Assembly: GCA_024229695.1 (NCBI GenBank) | Contig: JAAESD010000307.1 | Span: 1 to 43,916 of the forward strand | Source: a bacterium | GTDB taxonomy: Bacteria; Krumholzibacteriota; Krumholzibacteriia; LZORAL124-64-63 | Reading direction: 5' to 3' | DNA: 43,916 nt | Part shown: one piece after another, positions 36,596 through 43,916 of the stretch | How positions within the stretch are numbered: position 1 is the first letter of the stretch | How the letters are laid out: each line of letters starts with the position of its first letter | The notes under the pieces: generated by a model | Seen by the model: only the letters and a program-made list of their open reading frames with translations | What the model was told of the DNA's origin: nothing | The model's database searches: none | Translations under genes and position numbers: made by a program

Positions 36596-37990
36596 ATGGT
36601 AAATAAAAAAAGAATACAAAAACTCAAACCAAGAAGAAGAATAGACTGGCTGTTGATGTTGATGGCCATATCGTCTCTGTTTTTGCTTTGGCTGGTTGTG
36701 TTAAACTCAATAAGTTTATTTGACTCTCTAAATGACACAGGCCGCAATCTGGGCATATTGCCACAGGTGTCTTCAGTGTTGTCGATGATTTTATTTATCG
36801 GTGTTGGTTGGGGTTTTTGGGTAATAATAAACAGACGCCAAATGGATCTTTTGCGACTCAAGGGCTCGGAGCTTAAGTATCGCAATATTATAAATCATGC
36901 TGGCGAGGCAATATTTTTGCTCGATGATGAAGGCGTAGTCCAGGAGTGGAATAAGGCAGCTGAGGCACTTTTTGCAGTGCCAAGGCGAAACGTTCTTGGT
37001 GGGTATTTTCGAGATATTGAGCTGTGTAGCAGCATCGATATCGACCGAGTAACCGCAGATGCCCAGCGACTTAACAGGAGTCTGCACTATGAATTTCCTT
37101 TGCGAATGCGTGGCCAGCAGGACATCGGTCAGATTTGGCTTTCCATCTCGCCGATTTCTCTGAATCATCACCAGATAAAGTCACAAAAAAAACAAACATC
37201 GAAGCAATGGTTTGTGCTAATTGCTCGAGATATAACTTCGGAAAAACATCTTGAAACAAAGATGAATGAAACAGAAAAACTGGCAGGAATTGGGCAGTTT
37301 GCAGCAGGGATTGCACATCAGCTGAATACGCCGCTAGGCTCAATTTTGCTGTCGGCACAGATGCTTGAAGATTCTGTCAAACAGGCAGACGATATTGAAG
37401 ACATTCAGCGAATAATCAGGCAGACCGAACAGTGTAGAACAATTATTCAGGGGCTGTTGAATTTTGCCAGACCAACCGGCCGCAGCAGAGAACCAATGAG
37501 TCTTTCAGAAGTTGTCAACGACACAATTTTCCTTATGGAAAAAACAATAAACAACTCAAATATCGAGATTCATTCCGACCTTTGCGAAAACAGTAAAATT
37601 TATGGAAATCGGAATGAAATAGAACAGGTGTTTTTCAACCTTCTTGCAAACGCTATTGATGCGCTTCCAGATGGCGGAGAAGTTTCTGTTGTAATTCGGG
37701 ATGGTGATCCCGGCGAACTGGAAGTCGTGTTCGAAGATTCTGGGCCAGGCATACCGGATGAATACAGAGAGCAGATTTTTCAACCATTTTTTACAACCAA
37801 AGAATATGGCAAAGGAACCGGGCTTGGGCTTTCAATTGTAGCGAGAATTATCCACGAGCATAGCGGGCGAGTTGAAATTTGCGAGGAAAAAAACTCCAGG
37901 TTTATTATTGCGCTGCCAAAGTATCGGGATAACAGCAGCAAGCCCTCTGGGACTGTAAAACAAACAGAATTGTTTGTGGAGGAAAAATGA
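36596..37990 (+). CDS. PAS-domain sensor histidine kinase, orphan
   Basis: 464 residues. Two membrane helices (about 17-40 and 58-78) frame a short periplasmic loop of fewer than 20 residues, so sensing is probably by the cytoplasmic PAS domain (about 92-215). The HisKA H-box is GIAHQLNTPLGSI with phospho-acceptor H241; the HATPase domain has FFNLLANAIDALP (N box), DSGPGIP (G1), FFTTKEYGKGTGLGLSI (F and G2). It is NtrB/PilS-like in style. No response regulator is in the window. It starts 5 bp after parB with no clear ribosome site and its stop overlaps the peptidase gene, so it should be translated with both neighbours. Confidence 0.92.
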   Translation: MVNKKRIQKLKPRRRIDWLLMLMAISSLFLLWLVVLNSISLFDSLNDTGRNLGILPQVSSVLSMILFIGVGWGFWVIINRRQMDLLRLKGSELKYRNIINHAGEAIFLLDDEGVVQEWNKAAEALFAVPRRNVLGGYFRDIELCSSIDIDRVTADAQRLNRSLHYEFPLRMRGQQDIGQIWLSISPISLNHHQIKSQKKQTSKQWFVLIARDITSEKHLETKMNETEKLAGIGQFAAGIAHQLNTPLGSILLSAQMLEDSVKQADDIEDIQRIIRQTEQCRTIIQGLLNFARPTGRSREPMSLSEVVNDTIFLMEKTINNSNIEIHSDLCENSKIYGNRNEIEQVFFNLLANAIDALPDGGEVSVVIRDGDPGELEVVFEDSGPGIPDEYREQIFQPFFTTKEYGKGTGLGLSIVARIIHEHSGRVEICEEKNSRFIIALPKYRDNSSKPSGTVKQTELFVEEK

Positions 37991-38742
37991 TTCGTATTCC
38001 CAAACAGACAAAAATTATGATTATGCCGATGGACAGCCATCTGAGTAAAGAGCTGATTCTTTCTCGGCGGCTGACGATTGCGCTGTTTGTTACAGCTCTG
38101 GCTTTGGTCGCGCTAATTCTTTTTACTCTATTTTCCTATGCAACTATTTTGCAGCAGGCAAAGCTTGTGCCGTCAATGAAAAATCAGCTGGCAGAGGCCA
38201 ATACAAGGCTGGCAAAGGTTGAGCAGATAAATGTCGAGATTGAAAATATGCGCACCATGCAGGAAAAATTACTTGGCATGTTGGGCGTTAATCCCGATAG
38301 TGTTGCATGGGTGGATGATTCTGAAACTAACGGTGTTATTATGGCCCCGCCTCCGGACATATGGCCGGTTGACGGGCTGGTTACAAAAGAGTTTATTGTA
38401 GCCGACAGGCCAAATGGAATTTTGCCACATTTAGGTATCGATTTTACTGCTCCGATTGGAACTTCAATTGTTGCGGCGGGTAAAGGGGTGGTTCAGAAGG
38501 CAGGTTTTGACGAATATTTAGGAAACTTTGTTGAAATTCGTCACGGATTTGGTTATGTCACTATTTACGGGCACTGCAGGGAGTTGACAACTCGTGCTGG
38601 TGACCATGTAAATAAAGGTCAGATGATTGGGACTTTGGGCGGGACTGGAAAATCTTCTGCTCCCCACCTTCATTTTGAAGTGTGGATTGATGACCAGGCA
38701 GTGGATCCACGAACTGTAATTCAAGATAACGATTTACAATAA
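37987..38742 (+). CDS. M23-family (LytM) peptidoglycan endopeptidase, membrane-anchored
   Basis: 251 residues. A cytoplasmic N-terminus, one membrane helix (about 30-52) and a coiled coil (about 60-98) lead to an M23 domain. All catalytic residues are present: H148 and D152 (HLGID), H196 (YGHC), H227 and H229 (HLHFE). It is therefore predicted to cut peptide cross-links in the periplasm, not to be an inactive EnvC-type activator. The ATG at 37987 overlaps the kinase stop and has GGAGG upstream. A bactofilin gene follows after 18 bp; M23-bactofilin pairs shape cells in several Gram-negatives, where the peptidase's cytoplasmic tail binds bactofilin. Confidence 0.93.
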   Translation: MIRIPKQTKIMIMPMDSHLSKELILSRRLTIALFVTALALVALILFTLFSYATILQQAKLVPSMKNQLAEANTRLAKVEQINVEIENMRTMQEKLLGMLGVNPDSVAWVDDSETNGVIMAPPPDIWPVDGLVTKEFIVADRPNGILPHLGIDFTAPIGTSIVAAGKGVVQKAGFDEYLGNFVEIRHGFGYVTIYGHCRELTTRAGDHVNKGQMIGTLGGTGKSSAPHLHFEVWIDDQAVDPRTVIQDNDLQ

Positions 38743-38760
38743 ACAAACAGGAGGAACAAA

Positions 38761-39213
38761 ATGTTCAGTAAGGATGCAGACACAAACAGCGGCGGCAGCG
38801 GGCAAACTTCAATTATTGCAAAAGGTTGCAAGTTTGAGGGAACAGTTGCAATTCAAGGCACATTTCGTATTGAAGGTGAATTCAAAGGCGATATCGGTGT
38901 TCCTGAAAATATGGTAATTGGCAAGTCGGGCGTTGTTAATGCTGCTTGTAAAGTCAAAAACGCAATTATCGGTGGCGAGCTATATGGAAATATTGAAGCT
39001 GAGAACAAAATCGAGCTTCAAAGCGGATCTCGCGTTGAGGGAGATATTAAAACCAAGCGCCTGGTAATTGATGAAGGTGTTTTCTTTGAGGGTAATTGCA
39101 GTATGGGCGGCGGGCAGCGCAAGTCTGCGCCTCCAGCTGATGCGTCAAAACCAATTGCCACAGCTACACCTAGAGAGCACAACACAAATCAGCCAGCTGG
39201 TGTAAATAAATAA
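38761..39213 (+). CDS. Bactofilin
   Basis: 150 residues. The bactofilin core (about 18-115) is a right-handed beta-helix seen as short strands: IIAKGCKFEGTVAIQG, RIEGEFKGDIG, VIGKSGVVNA, IIGGELYGNIEA, IELQSGSRVEGDIKTKRLVI. The N- and C-terminal tails are Gly/Ser and Pro/Ala-rich and disordered, as usual. Bactofilins polymerise without nucleotide and act as scaffolds at membranes. The ATG has AGGAGG upstream. It is the last gene of the parA-parB-kinase-M23-bactofilin run, 18 bp after the peptidase. Confidence 0.95.
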   Translation: MFSKDADTNSGGSGQTSIIAKGCKFEGTVAIQGTFRIEGEFKGDIGVPENMVIGKSGVVNAACKVKNAIIGGELYGNIEAENKIELQSGSRVEGDIKTKRLVIDEGVFFEGNCSMGGGQRKSAPPADASKPIATATPREHNTNQPAGVNK

Positions 39214-39237
39214 TAATCGATTTGGAAGCAGAATCGG

Positions 39238-39266
39238 TTGACATATAGGACTGACTTTACCTTATT
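39238..39266 (+). promoter_or_regulatory. Candidate promoter of the ATP synthase operon
   Basis: A perfect -35 TTGACA (39238-39243) is followed after 17 bases by CTTATT (39261-39266), a weak -10. It lies about 75 bases before atpZ. A second TTGACA at 39281-39286 has no plausible -10 because a palindrome follows. Confidence 0.35.
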
Positions 39267-39287
39267 TAGCCGGTCACAAATTGACAG

Positions 39288-39313
39288 TGCAAGGTGAGAG
39301 CTCTCGCCTTGCA
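39288..39313. repeat. 26-bp near-perfect palindrome in the atp leader
   Basis: TGCAAGG (39288-39294) and CCTTGCA (39307-39313) flank GAGAGCTCTC, so all 26 bases pair except one T opposite G. In RNA this is a long stem-loop. Only scattered T follow, so it is a poor terminator; it could be an operator, a processing site, or a partial terminator of the bactofilin transcript. Confidence 0.6.
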
Positions 39314-39340
39314 GTCTTGTGTCTGTTTCGGGAGCTTGAA

Positions 39341-39574
39341 GTGTCTTTTACACCGCGGAAAAATGGTGGCAAATACGCTCGGGATGTTGGTGTTTTTACA
39401 GCAATTCCTGGAATGCTTATTGCTGGCCCCGCGCTGGGATATTTTCTTGGCAAACTTGCCGGGCAAAAATGGGGACATGATCAGGCGGCAATTACAATCG
39501 GTGTTGTTGTTGGCTTTGCTGCGGCAGTAAGACAGATTTGGCTTTTGATTAAATTACACGGGAATAAAAAATGA
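39341..39574 (+). CDS. atpZ: AtpZ/AtpI-type ATP synthase accessory membrane protein
   Basis: 77 residues with two membrane helices: IPGMLIAGPALGYFLGKLAG and ITIGVVVGFAAAVRQIWLLI. This pattern fits the AtpZ/AtpI small proteins that open atp operons and assist c-ring assembly or Mg2+ handling. The GTG at 39341 has GGAG six bases upstream, and the protein begins MSFTPRKNGGKYARD; a longer reading from 39281 would run through the palindrome. The stop overlaps the next gene (ATGA). Confidence 0.78.
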   Translation: MSFTPRKNGGKYARDVGVFTAIPGMLIAGPALGYFLGKLAGQKWGHDQAAITIGVVVGFAAAVRQIWLLIKLHGNKK

Positions 39575-39969
39575 ATCGAACAATTCCCGAACTGGCCAGA
39601 CTGATTACAATAGCACTTGCAGTGCCCGCGACAATGGTGATGTGGTACAAGGATTACCATGCCGACGCAATTGTGTTTTTATTGACTGCCGTTTGGGCAA
39701 TTGCAAGTTTTCTGGTTTTGGAGCTGCTGGTCAAATCGGCACTTTTAGTACCAGGGACAAAAAGAAACACAAAGAGAATTTTATTGCTGGTGCTTGCAAA
39801 ATTTAGTTTGTATGGTGTTGCGCTCTGGGCAATGTTTGCCCGACAACTCCCACCATACCCATGCATCGCCGGTTTTTCGCTTTTAATGGTGTCGATAGTT
39901 ACTGCGGGGCTTGTCTCCGGAAGAAACCTACAATCGATAAAATCGATTGGACAGGATGAAGATGACTAA
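39571..39969 (+). CDS. AtpI-like (ATP synthase subunit I-like) membrane protein
   Basis: 132 residues with four predicted membrane helices: ITIALAVPATMVMWY, AIVFLLTAVWAIASFLVLELL, ILLLVLAKFSLYGVALWAMF, IAGFSLLMVSIVTAGLV. Sequence likeness to subunit I is weak by eye; the assignment rests on topology, length and position between atpZ and atpB, where such a subunit normally stands. The ATG overlaps the atpZ stop and the 3' end overlaps atpB, so the three are translationally coupled. Confidence 0.65.
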   Translation: MNRTIPELARLITIALAVPATMVMWYKDYHADAIVFLLTAVWAIASFLVLELLVKSALLVPGTKRNTKRILLLVLAKFSLYGVALWAMFARQLPPYPCIAGFSLLMVSIVTAGLVSGRNLQSIKSIGQDEDD

Positions 39970-40933
39970 CGGAATGAAACTTCTGCTGGTATTGATTGTG
40001 GCTTGCGGGCTCAGTTTTTCTGTATCTGATGCTGTAGCTTCAAATGATGTGCATGCTGACAACCATGAAGCAGCCGAGGTCGTCCACACAGACGATGCTC
40101 ACGGTGCTGATGCTCACGGCGCAGACGCTCATGCCGAAGAACACCACGATGGAGAACATCACGACCCATATCACCTGATAAATGTTGTTGCTATTGCCAT
40201 CGGCCTTATTCAAGAAGACAACCCAGAGGCTGCAACATTTTTGCAACGCTATATAGATGTAATATTTTCCCTTATTACATCACTGATAATTGCTCTGGTA
40301 TTTTTCAAAGTATATTCAAACCGCTCACAAGACCCAAGCAGGCTCCAGGCCGCAGTTGAAATGATTGTCGATACTTTGTATGGATTGTTCCACACTGTTA
40401 TCGGGCCAAGCGCCAGAACATACACACCATATCTTGGCACACTGTTTTTGTTTATCTGGTTAAACAACTTGATTGGACTTGTGCCGTTTGGCCACTCGTC
40501 CACATCATCAATAAATACAACAATCGCTTTGGCTCTCTGTACTTTTGTTTATGTACAATATGTCGGGCTTACAAAAAATGGTATTTTGGGCTATTTGCAC
40601 CACCTTGCCGGCTCTCCAAAGTCTGGCCTTGAGTGGGGCTTTGTGCCGCTGATGTTCCCCTTGCACGTGCTCGGCGAACTGATTAAGCCTTTGAGTTTGA
40701 GTCTGCGACTTTTTGGAAATGTAATGGGCGAAGATAAACTGATTGCAGTTTTCATCGTTCTTGGTGCCGGCATGCTTGCTGGCTTACATATACCTTTCGG
40801 AATTCCAATTCAGGTTCCGATTGTGTTTCTGGCTCTGTTGACCAGTACTATTCAAGCGCTGGTTTTTACATTGCTGTCTACTGTATACATCGCCCTGATG
40901 CTTCCTCACGACGAAGAAGCGCACGGGCATTAA
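39962..40933 (+). CDS. atpB: F-type ATP synthase subunit a, with His-rich N-terminal extension
   Basis: 323 residues. The essential arginine is R249 in LSLSLRLFGN, which meets the c-ring carboxylate during proton transfer. About five to six membrane helices follow residue 95. The N-terminus looks like a signal peptide (MKLLLVLIVACGLSFSVSDAVAS) followed by about 40 residues with 11 histidines and many Asp/Glu (31-71), likely periplasmic. I chose the ATG at 39962 because AGGA lies five bases upstream; 39956 and 39974 are alternatives. The start overlaps the preceding gene by eight bases. Confidence 0.93.
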   Translation: MTNGMKLLLVLIVACGLSFSVSDAVASNDVHADNHEAAEVVHTDDAHGADAHGADAHAEEHHDGEHHDPYHLINVVAIAIGLIQEDNPEAATFLQRYIDVIFSLITSLIIALVFFKVYSNRSQDPSRLQAAVEMIVDTLYGLFHTVIGPSARTYTPYLGTLFLFIWLNNLIGLVPFGHSSTSSINTTIALALCTFVYVQYVGLTKNGILGYLHHLAGSPKSGLEWGFVPLMFPLHVLGELIKPLSLSLRLFGNVMGEDKLIAVFIVLGAGMLAGLHIPFGIPIQVPIVFLALLTSTIQALVFTLLSTVYIALMLPHDEEAHGH

Positions 40934-40934
40934 A

Positions 40935-40973
40935 ACCGGACATTCGGTCTGGTACGTGGAGACGTAACTCCAC
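40935..40973 (+). promoter_or_regulatory. Two tandem stem-loops between atpB and atpE
   Basis: First: ACCGGAC (40935-40941) with GTCTGGT (40947-40953), one G-U pair, five-base loop. Second: GTGGAG (40956-40961) with CTCCAC (40968-40973), six-base loop. They end seven bases before the atpE ribosome site. They may direct processing or protect the atpE message. Confidence 0.6.
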
Positions 40974-40992
40974 ATCCTGTTAAGGAGGAAAA

Positions 40993-41220
40993 ATGGATCT
41001 GCTAGGAATCGGACTACCTTTAGGTGTTGGCCTTGCTGCTATCGGTTCAGGACTTGGTCTTGGTAAAGCTGTTGGTTCAGCTATGGAAGCAATGGGTCGT
41101 CAACCAGAGGCTATTGGCCAGATTCAGGTAGCCATGATTATTGGTGCTGCCTTTATTGAAGCTTTGACAATCTATGCTCTGCTCGTTGTTATTCTGTTGA
41201 TGGGTAACCTTGGCGGATAA
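40993..41220 (+). CDS. atpE: F-type ATP synthase subunit c
   Basis: 75 residues, two helices in a hairpin with the polar loop RQPEA (36-40). The ion-carrying carboxylate is E56 ([13 protein letters not shown]). In sodium-type rings a Gln in helix 1 and Ser-Thr after the Glu bind Na+; here the helix-1 position is Leu and the residues after E56 are Ala-Leu, so protons are expected. The glycine-rich helix 1 ([18 protein letters not shown]) packs the ring. AGGAGG lies six bases before the ATG, and stem-loops lie on both sides of the gene. Confidence 0.97.
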   Translation: MDLLGIGLPLGVGLAAIGSGLGLGKAVGSAMEAMGRQPEAIGQIQVAMIIGAAFIEALTIYALLVVILLMGNLGG

Positions 41221-41255
41221 TTTAGACTGTCGTTGAGATTTCGGTTTGATGCATT

Positions 41256-41283
41256 TTTCGGGAGTGATTTATTCCTCCCGAAA
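41256..41283 (+). promoter_or_regulatory. Nine-bp stem-loop after atpE
   Basis: TTTCGGGAG (41256-41264) pairs perfectly with CTCCCGAAA (41275-41283) around a ten-base loop. No T-run follows, so it should not terminate; a 3' stabiliser of the atpE message or processing point is more likely. Confidence 0.7.
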
Positions 41284-41326
41284 GACGCTCTCCGGATAAA
41301 TCCCGTCGACCCTGGAAGGTTACGGA

Positions 41327-41818
41327 ATGAATATCGATTTTTCGGTCGTATTGACCACCATTATCGGATTTCTGATCGTTGTCGCGATCTTAAAGAAGTT
41401 TGCCTGGGAGCCTATTCTCAGTCTGCTTGATGAGAGACGTGAAACTATTCGTAAAGACTTTGCCGACGCAGAGTCAGCACGAACAGACGCAGAAGAAATC
41501 AAGCAAGACTTCGAGCTCAAGATTGGCGAAATAAAAGTCATTGAGCGCGAGCGGATTCAGGAAGCAGCAAAAGCTGGAGAAAATCTTGCAACTCGGATTA
41601 AATCCGAGGCACAAGATAAGGCTGAGGCCACTCTGTCTAAAGCTCGGACTGATATTGAAGTCGAGGCCCAGAAGGCTCAAGTTGAGCTTCGTGACTCTGT
41701 TGTTGATCTGGCTATCGGTGCAGCAGAAAAATTGCTGAACGAAAAGCTGGACGATGAAACACATCGTCGACTGATCAGCGAATATATTGATAATCTTGGG
41801 GAGACGCCTAATGCGTAA
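41327..41818 (+). CDS. atpF: F-type ATP synthase subunit b
   Basis: 163 residues: one N-terminal membrane helix (about 4-24, VVLTTIIGFLIVVAILKKF) followed by a long charged helix rich in Glu, Lys, Ala (25-145) that forms the peripheral stalk dimer. The motif FAWEPILSLLDERRETI is typical. GGAAGG lies upstream of the ATG. There is only one b-type gene, so a homodimer is likely. The 3' end overlaps atpH by eight bases. Confidence 0.95.
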   Translation: MNIDFSVVLTTIIGFLIVVAILKKFAWEPILSLLDERRETIRKDFADAESARTDAEEIKQDFELKIGEIKVIERERIQEAAKAGENLATRIKSEAQDKAEATLSKARTDIEVEAQKAQVELRDSVVDLAIGAAEKLLNEKLDDETHRRLISEYIDNLGETPNA

Positions 41819-42359
41819 TCGTAAGATTGCAACCCGATATGGAAACGCACTACTTGATTCAACCACTGTGTTGGAATGCATGGTTCCAGTTGCACAGTCT
41901 TATAGGGCTGTGGCTGAGGTCATGGACGCACACCCTGAGCTTGTTTCTTTTCTTGAGGGACCACAGGTCACTGAACAAGAAAAGAAAGAGCTGCTGAAGT
42001 CTCTGTTTGGTGAACAGATTGAAGAAATTCTTTTGAAGTTCTTTTATCTGCTTATCGATAGAAACCGCATCGAGTTTTTGCGTGACATAGAATATGAATT
42101 TGCATTGTTGGTAGAGATTGAACAGGGACAAACCCGCGTTTTAGTCACTACTGCAGTTGCTCTTTCCGATGATTTGGAAAGCGCCCTGATGGCAAAGTTA
42201 GAAACGGTTACCGGTGGCAAAGTTGTCATGAAAAAGAAGACTGATACTTCTGTTCTTGGCGGAGTTTGCATCACTATGGGTGACAAGGTAATCGACGGTA
42301 CATTGCGCACTGGGCTTGGCCGTTTGCGCTCGCAGTTTTCACGGACAGACGTCCGGTAA
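41811..42359 (+). CDS. atpH: F-type ATP synthase subunit delta
   Basis: 182 residues. Delta caps F1 and joins it to the b stalk. The N-terminal helical domain begins with KIATRYGNALLD, and the C-terminal signature is DTSVLGGVCITMGDKVIDGTLRTGLGRL. The ATG at 41811 overlaps the atpF stop and has GGGGAG eight bases upstream. It is 19 bp before atpA. Confidence 0.95.
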   Translation: MRNRKIATRYGNALLDSTTVLECMVPVAQSYRAVAEVMDAHPELVSFLEGPQVTEQEKKELLKSLFGEQIEEILLKFFYLLIDRNRIEFLRDIEYEFALLVEIEQGQTRVLVTTAVALSDDLESALMAKLETVTGGKVVMKKKTDTSVLGGVCITMGDKVIDGTLRTGLGRLRSQFSRTDVR

Positions 42360-42378
42360 TTAGACAAGGGGTTCTGTT

Positions 42379-43881
42379 TTGAAACTCAGGCCTGAAGAAA
42401 TCAGCTCCGTTCTTTCACAGGAGCTACAAAAATATGATCGTGATCTTGGTACCCAAAGCGTTGGTACAATCTTGCAGGTTGGTGACGGTATTGCCCGCAT
42501 CTACGGACTGCAGGATGTTATGGCCGGCGAGCTGATCCAGTTTCCCGGTGACATCTATGGTATGGTGCTGAACCTTGAGGAAGACTCAATTGGTGCAGCT
42601 ATCTTTGGTAGCGATACCAACATTAAAGAGGGTGACCAGGTCACACGTACCGGGCGTATTGCTGAGGTACCTGTTGGCGATGGCATAATTGGTCGCGTAG
42701 TTAACGCTGTAGGCCAACCTCTTGACGGCAAGGGTCCAATCGCAAGTAACGAAACTCGCAAGATTGAGATCAAGGCCCCTGGTGTTTTGGATAGACAGCC
42801 GGTTTCTGAGCCGTTGATGACTGGACTGAAGTCCATCGACTCAATGATTCCTATCGGTCGTGGCCAGAGAGAGCTGATTATTGGTGATCGCCAAACCGGT
42901 AAAACAGCTATCGCTATAGATACAATCATCAACCAAAAAGACACCGATGTTTACTGCTTCTATGTAGCGATCGGTCAAAAGAAATCAACTATTGCTCAGG
43001 TTCAAAGAACTCTCGAAGAGCATGGTGCGATGGAATACACAACAATTATCAGTGCTTCTGCTTCAGAGCCAGCACCAATGTTGTTTGTTGCTCCTTACGC
43101 CGGTTGTGCAATGGCTGAGCATCTGATGTGGCAAGGAAAACACACACTGGTTATTTATGATGACCTTTCAAAACAAGCCAATGCTTATCGACAACTTTCA
43201 TTGTTGTTACGTCGACCACCTGGTCGCGAAGCATTCCCTGGTGATGTTTTCTACTTGCACTCACGGTTGCTTGAGCGCGCAGTTAAACTAAGTGATGAGC
43301 ACGGTGCTGGATCACTGACCGCTTTGCCTATTATCGAAACCCAGGCAAGCGATGTTTCTGCATACATTCCAACAAACGTAATTTCAATTACTGATGGTCA
43401 GATCTTCCTTGAGAATGACTTGTTCTACTCTGGTGTAAGACCTGCGATCAACGTTGGTATTTCCGTTTCTCGTGTAGGTGGTAACGCACAGACCAAAGCA
43501 ATGAAAAAGATTGCTGGTTCCCTGCGTCTGAACCTTGCACAGTATCGTGAACTTCAGGCATTTGCTCAGTTTGGCAGTGACCTGGATAAAGCAACTTTGG
43601 CTCAGCTGACTCGCGGTGAGCGGATGGTCGAGATTTTGAAACAGGGTCAATATGTACCTCTGTCTCTGGAAAAACAGATCTCAATAATCTTTGCTGGAAC
43701 CCAGGGTTACCTGGACGATGTAGATGTTGAAGATATTGCGCAGTGGGAAACAGATTTCCACATATTTATGGAAGAAAATCACTCTGCTGTTCTTTCTGAT
43801 ATTCGTACCAGCGGTAAGCTGGAAGACGAAACAAGAGAGACACTTAAATCAGCTATCGAAGCGTTCAAAGCGTCTCGATAG
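42379..43881 (+). CDS. atpA: F-type ATP synthase subunit alpha
   Basis: 500 residues, the regulatory nucleotide-binding subunit of F1. Walker A is GDRQTGKT (169-176), Walker B is [11 protein letters not shown], and the family signature [13 protein letters not shown] is present. The N-terminus [16 protein letters not shown] is the stalk-binding helix. The start is a TTG at 42379 with AAGGGG upstream, a rare initiation codon for a highly expressed gene. atpG follows after 15 bp. Confidence 0.96.
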   Translation: MKLRPEEISSVLSQELQKYDRDLGTQSVGTILQVGDGIARIYGLQDVMAGELIQFPGDIYGMVLNLEEDSIGAAIFGSDTNIKEGDQVTRTGRIAEVPVGDGIIGRVVNAVGQPLDGKGPIASNETRKIEIKAPGVLDRQPVSEPLMTGLKSIDSMIPIGRGQRELIIGDRQTGKTAIAIDTIINQKDTDVYCFYVAIGQKKSTIAQVQRTLEEHGAMEYTTIISASASEPAPMLFVAPYAGCAMAEHLMWQGKHTLVIYDDLSKQANAYRQLSLLLRRPPGREAFPGDVFYLHSRLLERAVKLSDEHGAGSLTALPIIETQASDVSAYIPTNVISITDGQIFLENDLFYSGVRPAINVGISVSRVGGNAQTKAMKKIAGSLRLNLAQYRELQAFAQFGSDLDKATLAQLTRGERMVEILKQGQYVPLSLEKQISIIFAGTQGYLDDVDVEDIAQWETDFHIFMEENHSAVLSDIRTSGKLEDETRETLKSAIEAFKASR

Positions 43882-43896
43882 AACTGGAGGTAGGTC

Positions 43897-43916
43897 GTGG
43901 CCGGAGCCGGCATAAA
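43897..43916 (+). CDS. atpG: Start of F-type ATP synthase subunit gamma, cut by window edge
   Basis: Only six full codons are present, GTG followed by codons for AGAGI and the start of the next. GGAGG lies six bases upstream, and position right after atpA plus the MAGA-like opening fit the gamma subunit, the central rotor shaft. Identity rests mainly on gene order. Confidence 0.75.

Noticed and set aside
40993-41220. Sodium-dependent ATP synthase c-ring
   Set aside because: The helix-1 glutamine and the Ser-Thr after the carboxylate are Leu and Ala-Leu here, so Na+ ligands are missing.

Overview
This window is a chromosomal replication-origin region of an unnamed, probably Gram-negative bacterium. 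The origin core is the 482-bp gap between dnaA and rpmH (26762-27243). Every gene to its left from dnaA to the four-gene lipoprotein operon runs leftward, and every gene to its right runs rightward, so all are co-oriented with the outgoing forks; the one exception is an isocitrate-dehydrogenase-family gene at 1987-3108. Gram-negative character is inferred from the YidC with a large periplasmic domain, three lipobox lipoproteins, bactofilin, and large secreted proteins ending in a FlgD-like/type-A sorting-like domain (NPFNP motif). That set is typical of FCB-group and related candidate phyla (Fibrobacterota, Krumholzibacteriota, Eisenbacteria and similar). This is a judgement from gene style, not a phylogeny. 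No tRNA, rRNA, CRISPR array, transposase or prophage gene was seen.

Left of the origin (minus strand): dnaA, dnaN, recF, dciA, gyrB, gyrA, then a secreted protein that starts 2 bp after gyrA. Between dnaN and recF, and between recF and dciA, stop and start codons overlap. Next come an AraC-type regulator, an operon of ABC-F ATPase, HflX GTPase and MFS exporter (a possible ribosome-protection/efflux module), and ilvE. Further left is a four-gene envelope operon: a one-repeat SUMF1-like lipoprotein, a 1008-residue secreted repeat protein, a TPR lipoprotein and a three-repeat SUMF1-like lipoprotein. The far left holds the convergent dehydrogenase gene and the 5' part of a large fibronectin-III/cadherin-like secreted protein cut by the window edge.

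Right of the origin (plus strand): rpmH, rnpA, yidD, yidC, jag, mnmE, mnmG, rsmG, parA, parB, the widely conserved ancestral order. Two parS-type palindromes and three DnaA boxes lie just upstream of parA. After parB come a PAS histidine kinase without a partner regulator, an active-site-complete M23 endopeptidase and a bactofilin, packed as if cotranscribed with parAB. Last is the F-type ATP synthase operon (atpZ, an atpI-like gene, atpB, atpE, atpF, atpH, atpA, start of atpG), where stem-loops bracket atpE.

The genes link three jobs: starting and segregating the chromosome (DnaA, clamp, gyrase, ParABS, helicase loader), maturing the translation apparatus (L34, RNase P protein, MnmEG, RsmG, HflX, ABC-F), and building the envelope (YidC/YidD/Jag, M23 peptidase with bactofilin, lipoproteins, ATP synthase). 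The most notable points are the ABC-F/HflX/MFS operon with a terminator directly against its first ribosome site, the parS and DnaA-box cluster at parA, and the paired SUMF1-like lipoproteins that lack the first catalytic cysteine.
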